Shown: positions 38,869-47,529, numbered from the stretch's first letter. The stretch: 64,000 nt of DNA from Magnetospirillum sp. 15-1 (GCF_900184795.1 NZ_FXXN01000028.1:838632-902631); one strand, 5' to 3'. The notes: generated by a model not told the origin, from the letters alone. A program made the numbers and translations.

Positions 38869-39152
38869 CCGGCGACGGCAACCACAACCACGAACCCCTG
38901 CTGAACGGCCTGCGCCGCCGCCGCAAGCGCCAGCGGGACTGGGAGCGGACCGGCGAGCGCTCGCTGCTGCGCAGCCTCGGCGATGTCGGCGCCCTGGGCT
39001 GGCTGATCGTGGCGCCCATGCTGGGCGGGCTGGCCTTGGGCCGCTGGCTCGACGGCAAGGTGGGGGCCGGCGTCACCTTCACCGGAGGATTGCTGATGGC
39101 CGGCGCGGTCCTGGGCGGCTGGCTGGCATGGAGAAGGATGCATCAGGAATGA
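38865..39152 (+). CDS. atpQ: N-ATPase AtpQ, AtpI-like small membrane protein
   Basis: A 95-residue protein with a strongly basic N-terminus (LRRRRKRQRDWER) and two hydrophobic helices (LGWLIVAPMLGGLALGRWLDG and TFTGGLLMAGAVLGGWLAW). AtpQ is specific to N-ATPase operons and resembles AtpI/Mg2+-related assembly factors. It probably helps rotor ring assembly (family knowledge plus inference). Confidence 0.88.
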
Positions 39153-39424
39153 CCGCCGACCTTCCCACCCTGCTGCCCATCCTTGGCGGCCTGATGGCCG
39201 GCGCCGCCTTGGGTGCCGCCTATGTCCGGCTGCTGAGCCTGAACGTGGCACTCTATGCCGGGGAGGGCTCCTGGCGCCGCGGTCTGGCCCTGCATGCCGG
39301 CCGGCTGGCGGTGATCGGCGGAGGAATGTGGGTGGCGGCGCAATCGGGAGCGGCGGTGTTGCTGGCGGTGCTCGGCGGCTTTCTGGCCGTCCGCACCCTG
39401 ATGGTCCGAAAGGGGGCGCCATGA
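39149..39424 (+). CDS. atpR: N-ATPase AtpR small membrane protein
   Basis: A 91-residue protein with three hydrophobic helices, one carrying a conserved arginine after AYVRLLSLNVALY. AtpR occurs only in N-ATPase operons, and its arginine has been proposed to interact with the c-subunit carboxylates during assembly. ATG 39149 overlaps the atpQ stop; an in-frame start at 39128 lies inside atpQ. Confidence 0.88.
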   Translation: MTADLPTLLPILGGLMAGAALGAAYVRLLSLNVALYAGEGSWRRGLALHAGRLAVIGGGMWVAAQSGAAVLLAVLGGFLAVRTLMVRKGAP

Positions 39425-40074
39425 TCGATCCCCTCGGTACCTCCGTGCTGTTCCACCTCGGCCCGGTGCCGGTGAGCGAGCCGGTGGTGACCACCTGGGG
39501 CATCATGGCGCTGCTGGTCGCGGTCTTCCATCTCGCCCGGCGGTCGGCACGGGGGCGGGATCTGGTCGAGATGCTGGTCGAGACGGTGGCGACCCAGATC
39601 GGCGACGCCATCCATGGCGATCCCCGGCCGTTCGTCCCGCTGATCGGCACGCTGTTCCTGTTCCTGCTGGTCGCCAACCTGTCGGGGGAACTACCCGGGG
39701 TACACGCCCCCACCGCCCGGCTGGAAACCGCCGCCGCCCTGGCGCTGACCGTGTTTTTCGCCGTTCACGTCTTCGGCGTCAGGCAACGGGGGCTGAGGGG
39801 CTATCTCGGCCACTACCTCAAGCCCACCCCATTGATGCTGCCCATGACCATCCTGTCCGAGCTGACCCGCACCCTGTCGCTGACCGTGCGGCTGTTCGGC
39901 AACATGATGAGCCACGAACTGATCATCGCCATCCTGCTGTCGCTGTCGGGACTGTTCGTGCCGGTTCCGCTGATGGTCCTGGGCGTGCTGATCGGTGCCA
40001 TACAGGCCTACATCTTCGCCGTTCTCGCCACCGTGTTCCTGGGCGCCGCCGTGGGAACGGTGGAGGCTGGATAG
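39421..40074 (+). CDS. atpB: N-type ATPase subunit a
   Basis: A 217-residue membrane protein with about five to six helices. The essential stator arginine is in SLTVRLFGNMMSHE, and the last helix pair contains GAIQAYIFAVLATVFLG. It forms the ion half-channels opposite the c ring. It starts 4 bp inside atpR and ends 14 bp before atpE. Confidence 0.95.
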   Translation: MIDPLGTSVLFHLGPVPVSEPVVTTWGIMALLVAVFHLARRSARGRDLVEMLVETVATQIGDAIHGDPRPFVPLIGTLFLFLLVANLSGELPGVHAPTARLETAAALALTVFFAVHVFGVRQRGLRGYLGHYLKPTPLMLPMTILSELTRTLSLTVRLFGNMMSHELIIAILLSLSGLFVPVPLMVLGVLIGAIQAYIFAVLATVFLGAAVGTVEAG

Positions 40075-40088
40075 AAAGGATTACGACC

Positions 40089-40334
40089 ATGACCCTGGAA
40101 ATGCTCAGCATCATCGGCGCGGTGGTGGCCGTCTGTGTCGGCGCCATCGTTCCGGCCCTGGCCGAGGGCCGCGCGGTCGTCGCCACCATGGAGGCGATCG
40201 CCCGTCAGCCCGAGGCCGCCGGCAATCTGTCGCGCACCCTGTTCGTCGGCCTGGCGATGATCGAGACCATGGCCATCTATTGTCTGGTCATCGCCCTGCT
40301 GCTGATCTACGCCAACCCCTTCATCCACCATTGA
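40089..40334 (+). CDS. atpE: N-type ATPase c subunit
   Basis: An 81-residue hairpin of two helices with the polar loop ARQPEAAGN. The ion-binding helix reads GLAMIETMAIYCLVIALLL: Glu59 followed by Thr60 and Tyr64 at the ligand positions known from Na+-binding c rings. In helix 1, alignment to the Ilyobacter protein places Glu26 (PALAEG) where Na+-type rings have Gln32. There are therefore two carboxylates in the site, which bears on ion specificity. The C-terminus IYANPF is conserved. Confidence 0.94.
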   Translation: MTLEMLSIIGAVVAVCVGAIVPALAEGRAVVATMEAIARQPEAAGNLSRTLFVGLAMIETMAIYCLVIALLLIYANPFIHH

Positions 40335-40338
40335 TGCC

Positions 40339-41052
40339 ATGCACGTCGACTGGTGGACATTGGGGCTGCAGACCGTCAACTTCCTGGCTCTGGTCTGGCT
40401 GCTGCGATACTTCCTCTACCGCCCGGCCATGGCGGCCATCGAGGCGCGCCGCGCCGCGCTGCACCGCGACCGCGAGGCGGCCGGACAGGCCCGTCTCGTC
40501 GCCGAGCGGGAGGCGGAGACCCAGCGCGCGCTGACCGCCGAGATCGATGCCGGCCGCCGGGCCATCATCGCCGGGGCCGAGGCCGAGGCCGCCGAGCGAA
40601 GCCGGAATCTGATGGCGGAAGCCCGCGGCGACGCCGACCGGATGCTGGAACGTTCCCGCGAGCGGATGGAGGCCGAGCGCCGGGAGGCCGCGCAGACGCT
40701 GCGTCGCGAGGCCGCCCGCTTGGCGGTGTCCATGGCCGGCGGCCTGTTGGGCAACGGTCCGAAGCCATCGGCGGAGCCGTTCCTGGAGATACTTGAAGCC
40801 GGACTGGGCGAGCCGCGCCGGTCGGCCGAGGTGGAAATCGCCTGCGCGCCGCCCCTCGACCCCGCCGCCGAGGCATCGTGGCGCGCGCGGCTGGAGCGGC
40901 GCTTTCCCGGTGCCGCCATGGTCTTTCGCCACGATCCCGCCCTGCTGGCCGGGGCACGGCTGACGGCGGACGGCGTGGAGACGGAGGCCAGTTGGCGGGA
41001 CGCCCTGGTTCGGGCTGAAAAGGATCTGGTTGATCATGCCCAATCTGGTTGA
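40339..41052 (+). CDS. atpF: N-type ATPase subunit b with delta-like C-terminus
   Basis: A 237-residue protein: an N-terminal membrane helix (VDWWTLGLQTVNFLALVWLLRYFLY), a long charged coiled coil (about 35-140), then a globular C-terminal part. The end (ACAPPLDPAAEASWRARL, DPALLAGARL) resembles the last part of F1 delta/OSCP. No separate delta gene exists in the operon, so this chain probably joins the b and delta roles. It overlaps atpA by 17 bp. Confidence 0.88.
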   Translation: MHVDWWTLGLQTVNFLALVWLLRYFLYRPAMAAIEARRAALHRDREAAGQARLVAEREAETQRALTAEIDAGRRAIIAGAEAEAAERSRNLMAEARGDADRMLERSRERMEAERREAAQTLRREAARLAVSMAGGLLGNGPKPSAEPFLEILEAGLGEPRRSAEVEIACAPPLDPAAEASWRARLERRFPGAAMVFRHDPALLAGARLTADGVETEASWRDALVRAEKDLVDHAQSG

Positions 41053-42553
41053 CGATCTCGTCCGGTGGACGGCCGGGCTGCCCGCCCGGCTCGACACGCT
41101 GCAGGTGGAGCTTCGCCGCGAGGCGGTGGGGCGGATCATCTCGTTGGGGGACGGGGTGGCGAGCATCGCCGGTCTGCCCGAGGCCGGTCAGGACGAGTTG
41201 CTGATACTGGGCGATGGTGTTGCCGGCATGGCCGTCACCCTGGACGAGGATGTGGTCGGCGCCGTGCTGCTGGGCGACTGGGCCGGGCTGTCCGCCGGCG
41301 CCCCCGTGCGCGGCACCGGTCAGGTCGTCCGGGTTCCGGTGGGCGAGGCGCTGCTGGGCCGTGTGGTCGATTCCCTGGGGCGCCCGCTGGATGGCGACCG
41401 CCCGCTGCCGGTGTCGGAATATTGGCCCATCGAGCGCCCGGCGCCCGGCATCGTCGACCGTGCCCTGATCTCACAGCCGCTGGCCACCGGCATCACGGTG
41501 ATCGACGCCATGATACCCGTGGGGCGCGGCCAGCGGGAACTGATCATCGGCGATCGCAAGACCGGCAAGACGGCGGTGGCGGTGGACGCCATGGTCAATC
41601 AGCGCGACAGCGACGTCATCTGCATCTATGCCGCCATCAGCCAGAAATCCTCGTCGGTCAACCGGGTGGTGGATGCCATCCGGGCCCGCGGCGCCCCCGA
41701 CCGGACCATCGTGGTGGTCGCCGAGCCGGACCAGCCGCCGGGACTGGCCTGGCTGACCCCTTACGCCGCCTGCACCATGGCCGAGTACTTCGCCGAGCAG
41801 GGACGCCACGTGCTGGTGGTCTATGACGACCTGACCAAGCACGCCGCCGTTCATCGCCAATTGTCGCTGCTGCTGCGCCGCCCGCCGGGACGCGAAGCCT
41901 ATCCCGGCGACGTGTTCTACCTCCACTCACGCCTGCTGGAGCGGGCCGCCAAGCTGTCGGCCGAGCGTGGCGGCGGGTCGCTGACCGCCCTGCCCATCGC
42001 CGAGACCCAGGCGGGCAATCTCAGCGCCTATATCCCCACCAATCTGATTTCCATCACCGATGGTCAGATCTACCTGGAGCCCAAGCTGTTCTATGAAGGT
42101 CAGCGGCCGGCGGTGAATGTGGGCCTGTCGGTGTCCAGGGTCGGCGGCAAGACCCAGGCTCCGGCGTTGAAGGCGCTGTCCGAGAGCCTGCGGCTGGAAT
42201 ACGCCCAGTTCCTGGAACTGGAGGTGTTCACCCGCTTCGGCGGCATGATCGACGAGCGCACCCGGCGCATCGTCGAGCATGGGCGGCGCATCCGCGCCAT
42301 GCTGATCCAGCGACCGCTGGAACCCCTGCCGCTGAGCGAGCAGGTGGCGGGGTTGCTGGCCCTGGCCGACGGCCGGCTCGACCCGCTGCCCATGGAGGCG
42401 GTGGAACGGTTCAAGGCCGGGCTGGGACCGCGTCTGGCCGCCGACCTGGGGGAACTGACGCTGCGGCTGGACGCGGACGGCGTGCTGTCCGACGACGGCC
42501 GCGCCGAGATGCGGACGGTGGTCGAGGGGCTGCTGCGCGACCTGGGGGGCTGA
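41036..42553 (+). CDS. atpA: N-type ATPase alpha subunit
   Basis: A 505-residue nucleotide-binding subunit with Walker A GDRKTGKT (172-179), AISQKSSSVNRVV and the DGQIYLE region. It forms the F1 hexamer with the beta subunit. ATG 41036 was chosen; TTG 41030 two codons earlier is less likely. It overlaps atpF and ends 2 bp before atpG. Confidence 0.95.
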   Translation: MPNLVDDLVRWTAGLPARLDTLQVELRREAVGRIISLGDGVASIAGLPEAGQDELLILGDGVAGMAVTLDEDVVGAVLLGDWAGLSAGAPVRGTGQVVRVPVGEALLGRVVDSLGRPLDGDRPLPVSEYWPIERPAPGIVDRALISQPLATGITVIDAMIPVGRGQRELIIGDRKTGKTAVAVDAMVNQRDSDVICIYAAISQKSSSVNRVVDAIRARGAPDRTIVVVAEPDQPPGLAWLTPYAACTMAEYFAEQGRHVLVVYDDLTKHAAVHRQLSLLLRRPPGREAYPGDVFYLHSRLLERAAKLSAERGGGSLTALPIAETQAGNLSAYIPTNLISITDGQIYLEPKLFYEGQRPAVNVGLSVSRVGGKTQAPALKALSESLRLEYAQFLELEVFTRFGGMIDERTRRIVEHGRRIRAMLIQRPLEPLPLSEQVAGLLALADGRLDPLPMEAVERFKAGLGPRLAADLGELTLRLDADGVLSDDGRAEMRTVVEGLLRDLGG

Positions 42554-42555
42554 TC

Positions 42556-43407
42556 ATGGAGCGGCTGGAGATCGTCCAGGCCCGTCTGCACAGTATCCGG
42601 CAATTGCTGGATGTGGTCGGCGCCATGCGGGCCATGGCGGCGGCCCGCATGCAGCAGGCCATGGCGGCCCTGCCCGGGGCGCGGGCCTATGCCGGCATCA
42701 TGGCCGAGGCCATGGCCGATGCGCTGCTGCTGGCCGACGAGACGCCCAGGCCCGACGACGGCCCGCTGGCGGTTCTGGTGTTCACCACCGAGCATGGCTT
42801 CGTCGGCGCCTTCAACGAGGCGTTGCTGGACGAGGCGCGCCGTCGCCGTCCCGCCCATTTGTTCGTGACCGGTGCGCGGGGCGTCCTGGCGGCCGAGGAG
42901 GCGGGTGTGCCGCCCGGCTGGTCCCTGCCCATGACCGGGCGGGTCGACGGTACCGTCACGGTGGGGCGCCGTCTGGCGGAACGGCTCTATCCCGCCTTCG
43001 TTCGGGGCGACTTCACCCGGCTCGACATGATCCACGGCGGCGTGGCCGAGGGCGGCCGGTGGCGCATCGAGACCGCCACCGTGCTGCCGCTGGACCGCTC
43101 GGTCCTGCCCGCCGCCCGCTACCGGCCGTTTTCGCCGCTGCACACCCTGCCGCCGGCCCAGTTGCTGACCGAGCTTTCGGCCCAGCATCTGCTCGCCATC
43201 CTGGTCTGCGCCGCCACCGAGGCCCTGGCCGCCGAGAATGCCGCCCGTCTGGCCGCCACCACCGGAGCCCACGACAATATCGAGCGGCGCCTGGACGGGC
43301 TTCGCCTCGAAGAACAGCTCTTGCGCCAGGACGCCATAACCACCGAGATTCTGGATGTGATTACCGGAGCCGAGATGCTCCTCCATCCCCGAAGGGCTCA
43401 CCCATGA
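42556..43407 (+). CDS. atpG: N-type ATPase gamma subunit
   Basis: A 283-residue central stalk protein with the two long helices expected at its ends: MERLEIVQARLHSIRQLLDVVGAMRAMAAARM and ATTGAHDNIERRLDGL...RQDAITTEILDVITGAEML. The sequence is more diverged than housekeeping gamma, as is usual for N-ATPases. It overlaps the zeta-like gene by 4 bp (ATGA). Confidence 0.92.
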   Translation: MERLEIVQARLHSIRQLLDVVGAMRAMAAARMQQAMAALPGARAYAGIMAEAMADALLLADETPRPDDGPLAVLVFTTEHGFVGAFNEALLDEARRRRPAHLFVTGARGVLAAEEAGVPPGWSLPMTGRVDGTVTVGRRLAERLYPAFVRGDFTRLDMIHGGVAEGGRWRIETATVLPLDRSVLPAARYRPFSPLHTLPPAQLLTELSAQHLLAILVCAATEALAAENAARLAATTGAHDNIERRLDGLRLEEQLLRQDAITTEILDVITGAEMLLHPRRAHP

Positions 43408-43742
43408 CCCAATTGGACGAGGATCTGCGCCGCAAGGAAAAGGCGGAGGAAGCCCGGTGGCGCTTCCGGCAGGAAAAGGCCTTCGAGATCATGGCCAAGC
43501 GCGACAAGCTGTTCGGCGTGTGGGCGGCGGGTTTGCTGGGATTGGCGGGTGACGGGGCCGCTGCTTACATCCGCGCGGTGATCGAGACGGGGGTTACCTT
43601 GGGGGATGACGCCATGCTCGGCAAGGTCGGGGGCGATCTGGCCGCCGCCGGCGTCGCCCAGGATGCCGGGGCGCTGGCCGCCAGACTGGGGGAGTGCGAG
43701 GCGGCGGCGCAGGCCATCGTCGCCCAGGGGAATATGCCCTGA
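43404..43742 (+). CDS. DUF1476 zeta-subunit homologue (F1-ATPase inhibitor type)
   Basis: A 112-residue protein matching the alphaproteobacterial zeta subunit: an N-terminal KAEEARWRFRQEKAFEIMAKRDKLFGVWAA segment followed by a helical bundle (GLAGDGAAAYIRAVIETG, KVGGDLAAAGV). In Paracoccus-type enzymes the zeta N-terminus inserts into F1 and blocks hydrolysis. It is translationally coupled to atpG (ATGA overlap), so it is probably a private regulator of the N-ATPase here and not of the housekeeping enzyme (inference). Confidence 0.88.
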   Translation: MTQLDEDLRRKEKAEEARWRFRQEKAFEIMAKRDKLFGVWAAGLLGLAGDGAAAYIRAVIETGVTLGDDAMLGKVGGDLAAAGVAQDAGALAARLGECEAAAQAIVAQGNMP

Positions 43743-43780
43743 GGCCTCGCCGATCCATGTTTTCGCCTGAGTTGGTTTGA

Positions 43781-43791
43781 GGATAGTATCC
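43781..43791. promoter_or_regulatory. Short palindrome before rubrerythrin
   Basis: GGATAGTATCC is a perfect 11-bp dyad 28 bp before the rubrerythrin start, preceded by TTGGTTTGA. It lies where a promoter or operator would be expected. Low information content; chance cannot be excluded. Confidence 0.25.
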
Positions 43792-43819
43792 CTTCGCATT
43801 CTGATGAAGTGGGGAAGAC

Positions 43820-44320
43820 ATGAAGACCAACGAAAACCTTGCCGAGGCCTTTGCCGGAGAAAGCCAGGCCAACCGGAAATACCTCGCCTATGCCGAGGCG
43901 GCGGCCAAGGACGGCCTGCCCGAAATCGCCAAGCTGTTCCGGGCCGTCGCGGCGGCGGAAACCATCCATGCCCACGCCCACCTCCGCGCCATGGGCGGGA
44001 TCAAGGCGACGGCCGAGAACCTCCGGGCCGCCATTTCCGGCGAGAAGCACGAGTTCGAGGAGATGTATCCGGCCTTCGTCGCCACCGCCGAGGCCGAGGG
44101 CGCCAGGGTCGCGCTGCTGTCCATGCGGCACGCCATGGAGGTGGAAAAGACCCACCACGGCCTGTTCGTCGACGCCCTGGCCGCCATCGAGGCCGGCCAT
44201 GATCTGGCCGGCGGCAGCATCCATGTCTGCGCCATCTGCGGACATACGGTGATCGGCGAGGTCCCGGACCAGTGCCCGGTTTGCCACGCCAAGGCCGGGA
44301 AGTTCTCAGAAATCGCCTGA
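43820..44320 (+). CDS. Rubrerythrin (peroxide-scavenging di-iron protein)
   Basis: A 166-residue protein with an N-terminal four-helix di-iron domain (ENLAEAFAGESQANRKY, AAAETIHAHAH, FEEMYPAF, MEVEKTHH) and a C-terminal rubredoxin-like Fe(Cys)4 site (CAICGHTV...CPVCHAKAG). It reduces hydrogen peroxide in the cytoplasm under low oxygen. It is monocistronic, with a hairpin terminator right after it. Confidence 0.95.
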   Translation: MKTNENLAEAFAGESQANRKYLAYAEAAAKDGLPEIAKLFRAVAAAETIHAHAHLRAMGGIKATAENLRAAISGEKHEFEEMYPAFVATAEAEGARVALLSMRHAMEVEKTHHGLFVDALAAIEAGHDLAGGSIHVCAICGHTVIGEVPDQCPVCHAKAGKFSEIA

Positions 44321-44330
44321 TTTCCCCCTG

Positions 44331-44358
44331 CCGCCTCCGGGACGTGTCTCGGAGGCGG
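44331..44358 (+). terminator. Hairpin terminator after rubrerythrin
   Basis: CCGCCTCCGGGA (44331-44342) pairs with TCTCGGAGGCGG (44347-44358) around a CGTG loop, giving 12 pairs counting one G-T. A weak T-containing tail (TCTTGG) follows. Confidence 0.6.
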
Positions 44359-44440
44359 TCTTGGTGGGGCGGGCGACGGTCGCGCTTGGTCCTGGTGTGC
44401 TATCCTGGCCCCTTATCGCACCCGGACAGCGAGGCTTTCC

Positions 44441-46246
44441 ATGACCGACCGCCCCCTTCTCGTCTACAGCGATGCCCTGTTGCGGCGGATTCTGGCCGAC
44501 ACGCGGACCATCGCCATGGTGGGGGCCAGCACCAACTGGAACCGCCCCAGCTACTTCGTCATGAAGTACCTGCAGGCCAAGGGCTATCGGGTGATTCCGG
44601 TCAATCCGGCCGCCGCCGGGCAACAGATCCTGGGCGAGACGGTGCGGGCCAGCCTGTCCGAAATCACCGAGCCGGTGGATATGGTCGACGTCTTCCGCCG
44701 CGCCGATCAGGTGGGGCCGGTGGTCGATGAAGCCGTCGCCCTGGGCGCCAAGGTGCTGTGGATGCAGTTGGGAGTGCGCAACGACGAGGCCGCCGCCCGT
44801 GCCGAGGCGGCCGGGCTCCAGGTGGTGATGGACCGCTGCCCCAAGATCGAGTTCGGCCGGCTGGGCGGCGAGTTGGGGTGGAGCGGCGTCAATACCGGCC
44901 TGATCCGCAATCAGGCTCCCGAGGCGCCGCGCGCCCGCGGCCACAAGGAACGGGCCATGCCGCCGCGTAACCAGAGCTATGGCTTCGAGACCAGGGCGAT
45001 CCATGCCGGCGCGGCGCCCGATCCGGCGACGGGGGCGCGCATCACCCCCATCTACCAGACCTCGTCCTATGTGTTCGAGGATGCCGAGCAGGCGGCGTCG
45101 CTGTTCAATCTGCACACCTTCGGCAACATTTATTCGCGGCTGACCAACCCCACCGTCTCGGTGCTGGAGGAGCGGGTGGCGACGCTGGAGGGGGGCCGCG
45201 CCGCCGTGGCCGCCGCCTCGGGCCATGCCGGGCAGTTCCTGACCTTCTTCACCCTGCTGGAGCCGGGCGACGAGTTCCTGGCGTCGCGCAATCTCTATGG
45301 CGGCTCGCTGACCCAGTTCGGCCTGTCGTTCCGCAAACTGGGCTGGACCTGCCATTTCGTCGACCCCAACGACCCCGATAATTTCAGGAAGGCGCTGACG
45401 CCCAGGTGCAAGGCCATCTTCGTGGAAAGCCTGGCCAATCCCGGCGGCATCATCGTGGATATCGAAGCCATCGCGGCAGTGGCGCACGAGGCCGGCATCC
45501 CGCTGGTGGTCGACAACACCCTGGCGACGCCCTATCTCTGCCGGCCGTTCGAGTGGGGGGCGGACATCGTCTGCCACTCCACCACCAAGTTCCTGGCCGG
45601 CCACGGCAACTCGCTGGGCGGCGTGGTGGTGGAATCGGGACGCTTCGACTGGGCGCAGAACGACAAGTTCCCGTCCATGACCAAGCCCGAGCCGGCCTAT
45701 CACGGTCTGACCTTCTACGAGACCTTCGGCGATTTCGGCTTCACCACCAAGGCCCGCGCCGTGGCGCTTCGCGATTTCGGCCCCGCCATGGCGCCCATGA
45801 ACGCCTTCCTGACCATCACCGGCATCGAGACCCTGCCGCTCAGGATGGAGCGCCACGTGGACAATGCCCGCAAGGTGGCCGAGTTCCTGGAAGGCCATCC
45901 CAAGGTGGCCTGGGTGTCTTATGCCGGGCTGAAATCCAGCCCCTACCATGCCCTGGCGGCCAAGTACCTGCCCAAGGGCGCCGGCTCGGTCTTCACCTTC
46001 GGGGTCAAGGGCGGCTACGAGGCCGGGATCAAGATGGTGGAGGGCGTGCGGCTGTTCTCCCATCTCGCCAATGTGGGCGATACCCGCTCGCTGATCCTCC
46101 ATCCGGCCTCCACCACCCACCGCCAGCTCAGCGACGAGCAGCGGATGGCGGCGGGCGCCGGGCCCGATGTGGTTCGCCTGTCGGTGGGGCTGGAGACCGC
46201 CGATGATATCATTCGCGATCTGGATCAGGCTCTGTGCACGGTTTAA
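44441..46246 (+). CDS. metY: CoA-binding (YccU-type) domain fused to O-acetylhomoserine sulfhydrylase MetY
   Basis: A 601-residue fusion. Residues 1-~145 are a CoA_binding_2/YccU Rossmann domain (TIAMVGASTNWNRPSYFV, VIPVNPAA, CPKIEFGRL). From Met173 on it is a full-length PLP enzyme of the Cys/Met family (ETRAIHAG, TSSYVFED, NIYSRLTNPT, PLP lysine in HSTTKFLAGHG), ~429 residues, the normal MetY length. MetY makes homocysteine from O-acetylhomoserine and sulfide. ATG 44957 before the MetY part is preceded by AAGGAA at a good distance, so a separate MetY product may also be made. Confidence 0.9.
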   Translation: MTDRPLLVYSDALLRRILADTRTIAMVGASTNWNRPSYFVMKYLQAKGYRVIPVNPAAAGQQILGETVRASLSEITEPVDMVDVFRRADQVGPVVDEAVALGAKVLWMQLGVRNDEAAARAEAAGLQVVMDRCPKIEFGRLGGELGWSGVNTGLIRNQAPEAPRARGHKERAMPPRNQSYGFETRAIHAGAAPDPATGARITPIYQTSSYVFEDAEQAASLFNLHTFGNIYSRLTNPTVSVLEERVATLEGGRAAVAAASGHAGQFLTFFTLLEPGDEFLASRNLYGGSLTQFGLSFRKLGWTCHFVDPNDPDNFRKALTPRCKAIFVESLANPGGIIVDIEAIAAVAHEAGIPLVVDNTLATPYLCRPFEWGADIVCHSTTKFLAGHGNSLGGVVVESGRFDWAQNDKFPSMTKPEPAYHGLTFYETFGDFGFTTKARAVALRDFGPAMAPMNAFLTITGIETLPLRMERHVDNARKVAEFLEGHPKVAWVSYAGLKSSPYHALAAKYLPKGAGSVFTFGVKGGYEAGIKMVEGVRLFSHLANVGDTRSLILHPASTTHRQLSDEQRMAAGAGPDVVRLSVGLETADDIIRDLDQALCTV

Positions 46247-46250
46247 GTGG

Positions 46251-46278
46251 CCCTGGCTGATCGGCCAGGGGAGCTTTT
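46251..46278 (+). terminator. Terminator after the MetY fusion gene
   Basis: CCCTGGC (46251-46257) pairs with GCCAGGG (46264-46270) around a 6-nt loop, followed by GAGCTTTT. This is a short intrinsic-type hairpin 4 bp past the stop codon. Confidence 0.6.
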
Positions 46279-46395
46279 CGGCATTGATGGCGGAGGTTGT
46301 AAGCTGATAACAAAAAGCAGCCCCCGCTTCGTCAGTCGCGGTCCGTCATCAAATCCCGGAACCAGGGGGCCGTCGATCATTACAGGGCGTCGTCC

Positions 46396-47529
46396 ATGTC
46401 AGGGAAACATCTTCGCCAGATTTGCATTCTCCTGGCCGTCATCGGTCTGGCCGTGTGGGGTTATCGCAAATACGGTGGAGAGGTCGGCCCCGTCGGCGCG
46501 GCCAAGGCGGTGCCGGCGATACCCGTGGCGACCACCGCCGCCATCCTCGAGGACGTGCCGATCTCCCTCGACGGGCTAGGCACGGTTACCGCCGCCAACA
46601 CGGTTACGGTCCGGACCCAGGTGGACGGGCAACTGCTCCAGGTGCTGTTCCGCGAAGGCCAGGACGTACAGGCGGGCGCCGTACTGGCTCAGATCGACCC
46701 GCGCTCCTATCAGGCGCAACTGGATCAGGCCATGGCCAAGAAGGCCCAGAACGAGGCGATGCTGGCCAATGCCCGGCGCGACCTCGGCCGTTACGGGGCC
46801 TTGCTGAAGAACGAATACGCCACTCGCCAGCAGGTCGACACCACCCAGGCGCTGGTCAATCAACTGGAAGCGGCGGTGAAGGCCGATCAGGCGGCCATCG
46901 AGAATTCCCGCGTGCTGCTGGGCTATACCACCATCCGTTCGCCCATCGACGGCCGGGCCGGCTTCCGCCAGATCGACCAGGGCAACGTCGTTCACGTCAA
47001 CGACGCCACGCCCATGGTGGTGATCACCCAGATGCATCCGATCAACGTGGTCTTCACGCTGCCGCAAGACGTCCTGCCCGACGTGATCCGCGCCATGGCG
47101 GCCGCGCCGCTGGAGGTCACCACGGTCTCGCGCGACGGCCGGCAGGTGCTTGACGTGGGCCGGCTGGAACTGGTCGACAACCAGATCGACCAAAGTACCG
47201 GCACCATCCGGCTCAAGGCGGTGATGCCCAATCAGACGGGCCTGCTGTGGCCCGGCCAGTTCGTCAGCGCCCATCTGGTGCTGGGGGTCCGGCGTCAGGC
47301 GGTCACCGTGCCGGCGAACGCCATTCTGCGGGGGCAGCAGGGGGCCTATGCCTATGTGGTCGGCGCCGATTCCACCGTCGAGGCCCGGCCGCTGACCCTG
47401 GGGCGGGGTGATGAAAGCCGGGTGGTGGTGGTCGCCGGCCTCGCCGCGGGGGAGACCGTCGTTACCGACGGTCAGATGCGGCTGAAGAACGGCGCCAGGA
47501 TCGAAGTCGGGGCGAGCGCCGCGAAATGA
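46396..47529 (+). CDS. RND efflux periplasmic adaptor (MdtA type)
   Basis: A 377-residue membrane-fusion protein. It has an N-terminal signal anchor (ILLAVIGLAVWGY), a lipoyl-like hairpin (VRTQVDGQLLQVLFREGQDVQAGAVLAQIDP), an alpha-helical hairpin (about 105-165), then TTIRSPIDGRAGFRQIDQGN and beta-barrel domains typical of MdtA/AcrA. It bridges the inner-membrane pump and an outer-membrane channel. No TolC-like gene is nearby. The stop overlaps the pump gene. Confidence 0.92.
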   Translation: MSGKHLRQICILLAVIGLAVWGYRKYGGEVGPVGAAKAVPAIPVATTAAILEDVPISLDGLGTVTAANTVTVRTQVDGQLLQVLFREGQDVQAGAVLAQIDPRSYQAQLDQAMAKKAQNEAMLANARRDLGRYGALLKNEYATRQQVDTTQALVNQLEAAVKADQAAIENSRVLLGYTTIRSPIDGRAGFRQIDQGNVVHVNDATPMVVITQMHPINVVFTLPQDVLPDVIRAMAAAPLEVTTVSRDGRQVLDVGRLELVDNQIDQSTGTIRLKAVMPNQTGLLWPGQFVSAHLVLGVRRQAVTVPANAILRGQQGAYAYVVGADSTVEARPLTLGRGDESRVVVVAGLAAGETVVTDGQMRLKNGARIEVGASAAK

